A DNA stretch of 64,000 nucleotides from Salvia splendens (lineage: Eukaryota > Streptophyta > Magnoliopsida > Lamiales > Lamiaceae): positions 27,578,061 through 27,642,060 of the forward strand of contig NC_056038.1 of assembly GCF_004379255.2 (NCBI RefSeq), written 5' to 3'. Both the position numbers and the translations under genes were made by a program. Numbering within the stretch: position 1 is the stretch's first letter; each line of letters begins with the position of its first letter. The notes beneath the pieces are model-generated. The model made no database searches, was not told the DNA's origin, and worked only from the letters and a program-made list of their open reading frames with translations. Shown here piece by piece: positions 23,257 to 33,181 of this stretch.

Positions 23257-26200
23257 CTATACCGGTCTGATTCTATCGAGTTGCGTAGTTCTTGGATCCA
23301 AGGTAGATAGGATTTGGGGCATCGACATGCCACCAGATACCACGATTTCTGCATAAAGAAAACGAATACTACATTGGACCACACTTTCAACCCATATCCT
23401 CAAATCTATATTATGCATAAAAAAGTTACTAGATAAAGAGACACCAAGAAAAGGTTTCACAGATATAGAAAAAGACAAGTCTGGAACGACCTCGGAGAAG
23501 GGAAGGAGACATGCATAATCAAACATTCAAAGATTTGAAATAAACAATGTAACCCTGTACTGCCCACCAGCCCCCTAAACCTTCTTCTCCTAACAAAATA
23601 TTTTCCGACACTTTAAGATTTATATCTTTTCTTTTAATCTTTCTGCCAAACCAACAGTCAGTAAAGGCAAAAAAATGCAGCTACAGAACTACCTCATTAT
23701 GATACTAAAATAGTTGCAAACATATCTTACCAATTCCTTCTCTTACAGACAAATTCGGTCTAATAATATCTTTAGCATTGACCAGGAATATATCACCAAT
23801 GTAAAGATGGTTCGTTGGGACATACACACAGCAGAGCTCTTCATCTCCTGAATAACTCTGGCACGAGAAGAAAAATTATACTAATAGTTAAATAAGATAA
23901 TAAAAATATATATAGAAGTAAAATCAGCCTTCATTTGCAAATACACCAACACATCAGATTGTCATTCTCAATTATTAACATTGATCAAGATAACCCACTA
24001 TAATATATTAATAGAGATACATAGTTGCTTTCAAACTAGGCTATATGTCCAAGCTTTAATAGTTAACCACGACAATCAAACAAATAGCTGCAGATGCAGA
24101 TTATTGAACAGACTTATCAAGTCATCTACATATTTTGTTCAAGGTTTATAGTGTATCTGATACCGACCAACCTCATCCTTGGAAGGGTGGGAAGGTTTAC
24201 GGATGGCGAAGAGTGATTGATTACAGTGGTTTGGACGTTAGATCAGTTTGTTAATGGGCATTGGATGGTGTTGCAGACCTTGATGAAGATGGGATGAAAG
24301 CTTTGGACGTTAGAAGCAGCCATTATTGTCAATCACCAATGGTGGGACGTTCGAGCAGCCGCAACAAAGAAGATAAGGTGCTGGGAGTGTAATGATGTGA
24401 TCCATTGATGTTAGAGAAGGGTTTTTATCTTTTCAAGTTTATGTTTGTACAAAGGCAGCCATGGCCTTTAGTGAAGGAAAAATTTATTAGTAATACTTCT
24501 CAGTTGCAACAATCGTTACATTTCATACACAAGTAACACAACCAAAACAATATTTATCTTCACCGAATTTCCCTCTAACGGTATCAAGAAGTATCAGGAA
24601 GGTGGAGCAAAAAGTACATATGCAAGGAAGGTTATCAACTTTATGAAGATTAATGCATCAAAAGTTTGACAAGATAAAGACTCTGGGTTATGCACTTAAT
24701 ATGTGCAGGTGGAAAACTACCTAGCCATGATTTTGAGAACATCTCTTTTCATCAATTAATTATCAAAGTGACCATAATGCAACAAAATATTACAGCTCCA
24801 CTTCCACAGCCTAGGTAGATCATCCAGTGTGCAAAAGAACCCAAATTTAAGGGACTGACAGGACCAAGTCCAGTGATATAAATCCAAGTGCCAGATAATA
24901 ATAAGCTAAGAAATGACAGACATGGCAAACCTGGAGTGTGAGAGATGAAGTGATGAACCCAAATGCATATTCACCAATACGTGGATGCCTTATTATAGCC
25001 ACTTCTTTGAAAGCCCGTGTGTTCTGATCTGCAATAGTAATTGTCTAACAAACTCAGAATCCATACCTGGCAAAAACTTGTTCAAGAGCCTAAAACATGA
25101 AAAAACAAGTGCACCTGGAGATATGGCAGCACTAATTTGCTTCGAGGCATTGTAAATATGACGAATGAACGGCATGCGCTTAATAAACCACTCTCCAAGG
25201 CTCAAAACAGAAGCCCCCAACCATGATGACATAAATACTCCAACCAAGAAAATAAAAGTAATGGAAGTCACAAATCCCAAACCTAAACCAACAGAATATA
25301 CAGTGTTAGTGCCATAAAAATTATCCAAAAGGAACATTTAAAATGTAGGATTTAACTAGCAAAGATAATCCATTGAAAATTAACCATACTTGCATGAACT
25401 TAAAATATCCACATGTAAAAAAAATCCGTTATATGAAACATAGATTTAATTTATACTTCTTTTGAATTATAGAAATTTTACTTCTATGCTTGTTTTCTCT
25501 CTTTTTTCCCACAGAAGACAATATTATGATTTATGATATCATTCTATTTGTTAACTGATAGTGCACACTTTTTTAAGCCATATAATAATTCACTACCTAT
25601 TTGTGGACATTAAGTGAAAGTTCAGCATGCTTACCAAATATATCAATTCCAAGTTGAGCATAAATAGGGGAGAAAAATCCATCCACGAAATGAATGAACC
25701 ACCATGTTACATAGAAAGTAATAGCTATTGGTAGAAGGATAACACTGCAAAATGACAAAGCAGGTGCATATAACATGTGGGCAGATGAGCAGCAATTCTC
25801 GTTTCAGGTGCAAAAGTAGAACAAAACTTTACTATCCTTGGAGTAGCATTTTTCAAAATCTGAGGCAATACACACAAAGTTACAAACAAGAAGCAGTAGT
25901 TTTCTCATGGAGTGGACCATTTCAAAAGTTAAAACTACACATTCTTTACTCAAAGACAGGATAGCTTAAAAACCTCAATTAAAGCTTGATGTTTGAATGA
26001 TTCATGAGAGAAACCTTGCATTGATTAAGCATAAAAGACATTTGTTGTGTTTCTCCCAAGTCCCAACCAACAACAAACCACAAGACATGCCTACAGCTTT
26101 ATGTATATATGGCATAAATACACACCCCGGCGAGTTGATAACTTTGCCAACATATTTAACGGGTGCAACTGACTGAAAAGTTATACAAACAGAACAGCAG

Positions 26201-29200
26201 ACACATAAACTAATGAAAAGTAAATGTTGGTGAAACTATTCTGTTAGGGACAGATTATTACATTGTTAGGGTCGCGGGGCGCACCGGGTTGATGGGGTGA
26301 AAATTCGGGTCGCGGGTCGACGAGTCGACGGGGTCGAGAGACCCACAAAGCTAGGTTAATTTTTTTGCCTTTTAATATTAAATAAAATAAATATATTGCT
26401 CTAATGTTTATAATATATCAAATAATATAAATGTAGACGCAATTCATGTGAATAGAGATAAAATGGAAAATAGAAATGATCAAAATATCAAAACAATTCA
26501 TAAGTCATAACACAATAAATAATTGAAACCATTGTCTGAAAATATCAAAACAAAGGAATATATGAAGGGTGGCGGCAACAGATCTTTGAATTGTTTATTT
26601 GTTTAGGAGTGAAGAGGCCGAATTCTAAAGTGTAGAAAGTAGGTTTGAAAAGTTTGATGTGGTGCATGCATATATATAGAGAATTGTGATTGAGAGAGTC
26701 AGAAAACATGTGAGAGATTTGAGAAAATCAGAGATAGCATGTGTTTAGGGCGACCCAGGCGACTCACTCGACCCAGGCGACCCACTCGACCCAGCGGCGA
26801 CCCTGTATCTCGATCGACCCACCCATGTTGGGGTGGTGATGGTCTCGACCCAGGCGACCCGGGAGACCCGAGCAACCCGAAAGACATTTTGACAACACTG
26901 TGGAGTGGACCATTTCAAAAGTTAAAACTAGGGCTGGGGAAAAATATCGAAAAAATGATATATCGCTCGTATCGTATTGAAAAATATCGAAAAATTATCG
27001 GATTTTCGATATATCGTAATTTTCGATACGAAACGATACCGTATCGTAAGTTTTCGATACGATAACGATATGAATTTCCTTATATCGCGATATATCGTTT
27101 TATATCGAATATACGATATATATTGATATTTTCGATATATCGTTTTATATCGAATATACGATATATATCGAATATACGATATATATCGATATTTTCGATA
27201 TATATCGAATTTCGGTACGATATATCGAATTTCGGTACGATATATCGTTTATATCGAATATACGATATATATCGAATATACGATATATATCGATATTTTC
27301 GATATATCGAATTCGGTACGATATATCGAAATATCGATACGATAACGATATAGATATCCTCCATATCGAAAGCTCGATATATCGAAATTCGATATATCGA
27401 AACTTTCGATACGATAAAGATATGAAATTCTTTCATATCGATATTTTCGATACGATATACGATACAACGTTTTCGATACGATATATCGTATCGCCCCACC
27501 CCTAGTTAAAACTACACATTCTTTATTCAAAGACAGGATAGCTTAAAAACCTCAATTAAAGCTTGATGTTTGAATGATTCATGAGAGAAACCAGTGTTAT
27601 TAATAGCGTATGGCAGCTTATGGCGGTCAGTCAAAAAACCGCCATAGGGATATGGCGGTCGGCATGGCGGTGGCGTTGAGCCTAGAAACTGCCACCGCCA
27701 TCCGCCACGGCGCCGCCATCTCCGCTTTTTAATAACACTGAGAGAAACCTTGCATTGATTAAGCATAAAAGACATTTGTTGTGTTTCTCCCAAGTCCCAA
27801 CCAACAACAAACCACAAGACATGCCTACAGCTTTATGTATATATGGCATAAATACACACCCCGGCGTGTTGATAACTTTGCCAACATATTTAACGGGTGC
27901 AACTGACTGAAAAGTTATACAAACAGAACAGCAGACACATAAACTAATGAAAAGTAAATGTTGGTGAAACTATTCTGTTAGGGACAGATTATTACATACA
28001 TATTTATTTGTTGAGGACAGATATATCAATCTTCTTTCCTCTGTAACATTGCAGAAGTGGTGTGTAGCTCAAAGTATATTAAAAATTGAAAAACAGCCAT
28101 AACAGTATAACACAGTTCCAAGAAAATTGAGATAGTCCGAACTTATTGATCAATTGATGATACAAAAATTAGAGACACATAGGCTTCATATCTGGAATCG
28201 CATGGGAATCCTACAACCAAGTTTCGCTGATCTATCTTGTTCTTTTAATTTTCGTGGCTCGAAAGAATTAAAATGTGTAATAGATTATAGACTCTTACAG
28301 GACTGTATATTATAAATAAGTTTATTTTTTAAAGAAGACCTCTTCTAACACAACTTACTACATTAAGAATGAGGCTGGTCAAGCCCTTCCACAAAACCAC
28401 TAAACTCTCTATAAAGCATGCAAGTTGCAAATATTTTGTGACATACCAGGCAGAAATCCATGAGCAACTAAAAGCTAGATCACACATGAGGAAAGAGATT
28501 GTACAAGCCTTTCCTCAAAACCAATGAACTTTCTGAAGGCATGCAAATAGTTTATGATATACCAAAAATCCCTGAGTGAGGTATCAGTTATTGGTAACTA
28601 GAGTGGTTCAAAAGATACAAATAGAACTTTCGCACTAATACCAACACTTGGCCCTCATGCTGCTTCATTCCTAATTAAAAAAATATGTACTCCATAATTT
28701 ACGGAGGTAATAACTATTATGCCTAAATATATCGCAGGTCTATGCAATGGAGAACCAGCTGAAGAGATCAGAGATCACCAAACATATTAACAGACCCACT
28801 GAAATAATTATGCCAAAGAGAAAAAAATATAACAGTAGTCAAATCAACATCTAGAAAGATCCTACATGTATTATACTCCACATCTTAAGCTAAGAATTGT
28901 AAGGACCATGTAGCATAAATATGTGCTCACCATCCAGTCATGAACTTCTTCGAAGCCCAGCTCCTCACAACTTTGTAAAATGTCTGCATTGTTACAAAGA
29001 TGAAGAATTATGTTTTCGTTGATACAAAGCTTAAGCAACCTATCTAAAATCAGCACAAAATTGGGTTTTCATCGACAAAGGAACAACACAATATGTTTGC
29101 ATGAATTATATGATGATCAAGCTCAACAAAATTTCTTTGCATGCACAGATCATTATCAGCTTGGACTTGGAGATGGGGTGAGGGGTGGGTTGCAAGCTGA

Positions 29201-29857
29201 CTAAAGTGGCACCTCTCCACTACACAAAAAGAAACAGAATGGCCACAACCGATATGCATGTGCCTTGTTTCTCATCCAAAAACAGCCTCCGCCTCACCCT
29301 TATTATCTCTATCGCAATACAAGCCTTCTGCACGAGTGGCATAATCCAGAGGAACAATGACAATTTACAGATAATTCTCTGTAAAAGGTTTGGAATTGCT
29401 AGAATAGAAGGATAATCGAATTCTTGATTTTCGTTTTCCTTGTGGTGCAAAGCTCATCACATCACAATTACTCATCAGTTGTTTCCTCACTAGAAGAATT
29501 ACTGAATCACTTTTAATTGCTAACTAAACATAACTAACAATTCATATATGTGCAATTAAAGAAACAAATAGCGATAAACCATACACTCTTCCAATACAAC
29601 AAAAAAAAGAGAAAGAAAAAAGGTGGAAAATTGAAGTCCTAAAACCCTAAAACGGAAAAAAGAAAAAGAAAGGAAACAATAAATATAAGTGCAGAAAATA
29701 CCTCACGGCCAGAATGATGGTGGGAGGAGGAAGCGGAGGCGGGGGAGGGGCCGTCGTAATCGAGGCGGCGGTCAACAGAATCAGCTACCGGAATTAGAAG
29801 CTCGCGATCTCTGTCTCTGCCGCCGCCCATCACGCTGAGAGATTTTTCATCTCCCAT
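23257..29857 (-). CDS. LCV: LIKE-COV protein (COV1/LCV, DUF502 family)
   Basis: Seven exons can be joined with GT-AG introns and a continuous frame: 29857-29702, 28983-28931, 25744-25635, 25282-25115, 25028-24931, 23857-23731, 23348-23257. The product is 267 residues, the usual family size. Residues 70-90 (CVILLPIAITFYVTWWFIHF) and about 107-135 (GLGFVTSITFIFLVGVFMSS) are membrane segments. Conserved blocks include GEWFIKRMPFIRHIYNASKQ, EVAIIRHPRIGEYAFGFITS, VPTNHLYIGDIFLVN and EIVVSGGMSMPQIL, and the C-terminus is RIRPV. Arabidopsis COV1 and its relatives are integral membrane proteins that affect stem vascular patterning and, by later work, Golgi and trafficking functions. The start is the ATG at 29857; a GTG one codon upstream is not used. 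Exon 6 begins after GTGCCAG, not at the nearer TTCAG, because only the former keeps frame. No lesion was found, so the gene is likely functional. Intron 2 (3.2 kb) holds several MITEs. Confidence 0.93.
25909..26264. repeat. Intron 2 direct repeat, copy 1 (about 356 bp)
   Basis: From TGGAGTGGACCATTTC to GACAGATTATTACAT, this is nearly identical to 26899-28000 once two insertions are removed from the second copy. One visible difference is CCCCGGCGAGTTG here and CCCCGGCGTGTTG in copy 2. It lies wholly in LIKE-COV intron 2. Confidence 0.85.
26265..26898. mobile_element. Foldback element with GGGTCG / CGACCC arms
   Basis: It lies between the two direct repeat copies. The left end is rich in GGGTCG and the right end in CGACCC (26750-26880), so the arms pair. 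The extreme ends read CATTGTT and AACACTG, close to hAT-type CAGTGTT termini. The middle is AT-rich. No clear target duplication is present, as the flanks are the duplicated intron segments themselves. Confidence 0.5.
26929..27504. mobile_element. hAT-type MITE packed with TATCGATA palindromes
   Basis: The ends are TAGGGCTGGGG and the complement of TAGGGGTGGGG. The eight-base duplication GTTAAAAC occurs at 26921-26928 and 27505-27512, as expected for hAT. The interior is almost entirely permutations of GATATATCG, CGATATTTTCGATA and ATATACGATATATATCG, giving open frames such as IYRIFDIYRIF that are repeat artefacts. It is non-coding, 576 bp, in LIKE-COV intron 2. Confidence 0.88.
27592..27740. 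mobile_element. Short hAT-type MITE (149 bp)
   Basis: The termini are CAGTGTTATTAATAGCG and the complement of CAGTGTTATTAAAAAGCG. The eight-base duplication AGAGAAAC lies at 27584-27591 and 27741-27748. The interior repeats GGCGGT and ACCGCCAT. The uninterrupted target is preserved in copy 1 (about 26006-26014), which shows the empty site directly. Confidence 0.9.
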
Positions 29858-30892
29858 CACACACAGTCATTGAAGACTCCCAGAGTCTTAACAGATTCAG
29901 TGCTCTGCTTCTCTCTCTCTAGAAATTGAGCATGAGCATTATGGGGATGTAGATTAGGCATAAAATTGATGAAACCAATAATAGAGCCAAACAATTATAG
30001 TAGTAATTGGCTGTTAATCACAAGAACTCGACGGAGAATTCAACGATTGTTGACAATTCAACTCTAGCCCAACCACAGCTCTTTTACGCTAATACTATTT
30101 CATTCTTCCAAAAAAAAACAAAATTGTAAGATTAAGCAATGGACTCCAGCAAGAATGTGCTAATAACAGTACTTTTTAATGCTACGCTTATAATATCACA
30201 TGCTGTTACATATAAATGATGTATTATTAATACAAAAAATAATTGACAATTTAAAGTGATGTCAAAAGTTACAAATTTAACAAATATTTTGTTATTTTTA
30301 GAACCTAACCTCTTTTCTTTTCTTCAGTTTAACTTTGAATCAATTGATTTGAGGTCTTCTGCCTGATTGTATAGGTCTCGGAAGTTGTAGATCCATTACC
30401 TAAGCAGTATTCTTTTTACCTTATTCCATTAAAATTATGATAATTTAATAAATATTTACTCAAATTACATGTCCTTTTTGACCATTACAGCAGTATTTTT
30501 GACCTTATTCCATTTAGATTATGATAATTTAACAATTACATTTCCCAAATATCAATAAAATGTAAAATCTTACCCCTGCCATTAAATCTCTACCTTGTAA
30601 TGACAATAATTAGTAACACATCTATCCCGCTTCATACGACAAATCATGCAGATTGGTTAATCGGTCAACCCGATTTTGACCCAATTCAATAATGTCAAAC
30701 CCTAATCCAATTGAAATCATCGGAGGTTCTTAAAAGGTCACAACTTAATAACTCCATGCGGGTTCGTCCGGGTTATCGTGTAATGAAAAAAAATATGAGA
30801 GAGAGAGAGATGAGGAGAAATAAACCACAACGTGTGAGAGTGAATGAGAGGGAGGTCATTAAAATGACTCCTCGGTAACCATCTCACAAATC
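29858..30892. other. LIKE-COV upstream region
   Basis: This is non-coding. It begins with the presumed 5' leader of the LIKE-COV gene (C/T-rich near 29880-29930), followed by AT-rich intergenic sequence and a GA microsatellite near 30797. No other gene was found. Confidence 0.45.
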
Positions 30893-30908
30893 ATCAATCA
30901 AAATACAC

Positions 30909-31170
30909 AAGCCCGAAGGGGCGTAGCGCAATTGGCAACGGAGGGACAGATCTTGTTGCAATGAGCCTGGGTTTGAATTCAATTGTTGTCGTGTAGTTGC
31001 TTCCATCTCTCAGGCACAAGTGTGAGGCCTTGGGAGATGGGCTTCTGGCAACTAGTGGGTTAAGGCCTCTCCCTTAACGGGCTACTGTGTATCCTGATTA
31101 AAGCCCCACACATGATGTCGGACCAGAGTGTGGGGGCCGCTAAGACGACGGAATTGCCTTTTTTGCTACA
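30909..31170 (+). mobile_element. tRNA-derived SINE
   Basis: The element is 262 bp. It is flanked by a perfect 16-base duplication, ATCAATCAAAATACAC, at 30893-30908 and 31171-31186. Near its 5' end it has pol III box A (TAGCGCAATTGG, 30925) and box B (GGTTTGAATTC, about 30970). It ends near TTTTTTGCTACA without a long poly(A). Box spacing and the long, variable target duplication fit a plant SINE mobilised by L1-type machinery. It resembles Au-like plant SINEs, but the family was not verified. Confidence 0.88.
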
Positions 31171-31658
31171 ATCAATCAAAATACACGACCCGACTGGAGC
31201 GACATGTGACGACAATACGGGAGATGGACTATTACACAAAAGGTAACTGTTGGCCGAGATGGTATATTGGCCATAAGCCAATACATCACAATATGAAATT
31301 CACAAGTAGTAATTTTTTTTTGCCTATGTATGGTTTTGGGTATTGGTTGGTAATAATAAAAGTCAACAATCAAGTCAATACCTCTCCACAGCTATCTCTG
31401 CCTTAAGAGCATCCACAATGGCGCCGAGCGCACCGCCTAGCGCCTTAAGAGCATCCACAATGGCGCCTAGCGCACCTCCTAGCAGAGCCCCGGCGCTATG
31501 CGGTGCGCTCGGCGAACCATTGCAACCGCCTAGCGGTTTTCCGAAAAAAAATCGCCTAGCGCTGGGCGATCCGCTCGGCACCATTGCAGGGTCCGGATCG
31601 CCGAGCGCATCATCCAGCGGATTTTTTAATTTTTTTTATTTAATGTTTTTTTTATGAA

Positions 31659-32095
31659 ACTCATTCTTGGTTGTTTCTCTTTTATAGAGATATCCGTGAA
31701 TGTTTTATGTTCCACTTTCAATGTGGGACAAACTCATTCTTGGTTGTTTCTCTTTTATAGAGACATCATTGAATGTTTTATGTTCCACTTTCGATGTGGG
31801 ACAAACTCATTCTTGGTTGTTTCTCTTTTATAGAGACATCCTTGAATGTTTTATGTTCCACTTTCGATATGGGACAAACTTATTCTTGGTTGTTTCTCTT
31901 TTATAGAGACATCCTTAAATGTTTTATGTTCCACTTTCGATATGGGACAAACTCATTCTTGGTTGTTTCTCTTTTATAGAGACATCCTTGAATGTTTTAT
32001 GTTCCACTTTGGGACAAAATCATTCTTGGTTGTTTCTCTTTTATAGAGACATCCTTGAATATTTTATATTCCACTTTCGATGTGGGACAAACTCA
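31659..32095 (-). repeat. 73-bp tandem array, six copies
   Basis: Units begin ACTCATTCTTGG on the plus strand and repeat every 73 bases (31659, 31732, 31805, 31878, 31951, then 32018 after a short deletion in unit 5). Each unit contains TTTTATAGAGA and CCACTTTCGATGTGGGACA. Since 73 is not a multiple of three, the overlapping open frames seen here are shifted readings of the same repeat, not genes. Confidence 0.93.
31753..31802 (-). promoter_or_regulatory. snRNA-type promoter unit (USE + TATA), best copy
   Basis: On the minus strand GTCCCACATCG (31802-31792) equals the plant snRNA upstream sequence element RTCCCACATCG. A TATAAAAG box follows after 32 bases (31759-31753). In plants that spacing class (about four helical turns) is associated with pol II snRNA genes such as U1 and U2, while U6 and U3 have a shorter gap. 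The exact element recurs at 32078-32088. Units 1, 3 and 4 have single changes, and unit 5 has lost part of it. No snRNA body follows. Confidence 0.6.
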
Positions 32096-32481
32096 TTAAT
32101 GAGGATGTTGTAATGTTATTTTTATTTTAATGAAGTGTGTTTTTTTAATTAATGTACTTTTTAAAATTTTAATATTATTATTGAATTTTCCCGTATCTGT
32201 GTCGTAAATTTAATTCCGTATTTTGTGTGATTGTCAATTATTATTTGTTTTATATAATTAGGAGTGATGTGACTAGGCTATTGCTGAGCTATTTGCTTGT
32301 GCTGATGATGTGGCAGGAGGAGTTTATGGTCGGGCTATGGCTGGACGAAAACCATCGTGGATGCTCTAATTACACAATGAGTGAAAAGGTTGGACTTTGT
32401 TGTTAAGAAAAAAAGTTAGTGATAACATTTGAAGAATCATTAAAGACGATCTTTTTAATTACTACCTTTTCAAATACTAGT

Positions 32482-33058
32482 TGTGAAAGTGTGTCCATGC
32501 AAACTACTGGAGCTCGGCTTCTGAGCTCGGAAATGAAGCTCGGCTTTGAGTCCGGTTGTGATCGAGTGGTGGAGCCTCGGCAGCTCCGAGAAGAGATCAA
32601 GAAATAAAGCTCGGCTTTGAGCTAGCCGAGAAAGGCAGTTCGGTTGATAACCGAGAAAGGCAGTTCGGTTGATAGCCGAGAAATGCAGTTCGGTTGCTAA
32701 CCAAGAATGGCAGTTCGGTTTTAGCCGAGCAGCGGTTATAACTAACTTTGGGAAATAGAGTTAGTTGGATTTTATTTTCTTGATTGCATCTTGTATAAAT
32801 AGCTCGATAGAGCTCAGTAGTGAAAGACGCAGAACACAGATTACACACACAATTAGAAGAGAATTCTTGCACTAGCTAGCGTTTGCTTAGAGTGATAGAT
32901 TGTGAGTGTGAAGTTCTTGTATTGAGAGTTCCATCAATAAGATTCCGGTCATCTTCTCCGTGGACGTAGGTGAATTATCACCGAACCACGTTATATCGTT
33001 TGCGTGCTTTATTTCCTCGTTCGTGCGTGTGCGAGATCGGCGGTATCACGACCCAACA
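32482..33058 (+). repeat. Copia 5' LTR
   Basis: It starts TGTGAAAG and ends CCCAACA. Four copies of a 25-base unit, CCGAGAAAGGCAGTTCGGTT and variants, lie at 32626-32725. They sit about 70 bases upstream of the TATA box TATAAATA at 32794, in the U3 position where enhancer repeats are known in Tnt1. Confidence 0.93.
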
Positions 33059-33060
33059 AG

Positions 33061-33078
33061 TGGCGCCGTCTGTGGGAA
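33061..33078 (+). other. Copia primer-binding site
   Basis: TGGCGCCGTCTGTGGGAA lies two bases after the 5' LTR. The Tat element in this window uses the same block (complement at 54093-54110). I do not name the tRNA. Confidence 0.75.
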
Positions 33079-33181
33079 GACTTCCACGATTTGCCGATTG
33101 ATTGGTTTCTGGGTGAGTTCGTGTCTAGAGGTTCCGTTGTATAAGCTGATCTTGGCGATTGCCCACCGCTCGTTTTGAGAA

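Larger units (their letters stand above)
26899..28000. repeat. Intron 2 direct repeat, copy 2, with two insertions
   Basis: This is the second copy of the 25909-26264 segment, expanded to 1.1 kb by two MITEs (26929-27504 and 27592-27740). Each has its own eight-base target duplication. With them removed the length is about 361 bp. Confidence 0.85.
31407..32366. mobile_element. PIF/Harbinger-type MITE (960 bp)
   Basis: The left end GAGCATCCACAATGG and right end CATCGTGGATGCTC are inverted repeats. TAA flanks both sides (31404-31406 and 32367-32369), as expected for Harbinger. The left end is duplicated: a 42-bp unit beginning TTAAGAGCATCCACAATGG occurs at 31403 and again at 31445. The interior contains the 73-bp tandem array at 31659-32095 and no transposase. 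Confidence 0.85.

Noticed and set aside
27080..27530. Open frames of up to 139 codons on both strands
   Set aside because: They translate the palindromic TATCGATA repeats of a hAT MITE (IYRIFDIYRIF on both strands); the composition is a repeat artefact.
29858..29860. GTG as start of the LIKE-COV protein
   Set aside because: The next codon is ATG (29857), and a plant nuclear gene would use it.
30909..31000. Possible tRNA gene
   Set aside because: Box A and box B are present but there is no cloverleaf or anticodon arm, and the 262-bp unit with target duplications is a SINE.
31700..32113. Four overlapping frames each starting MFYVPLSMWDKL or a variant
   Set aside because: The 73-bp period rotates the frame by one each unit, so the same peptide appears in successive frames. 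It is not a gene family.
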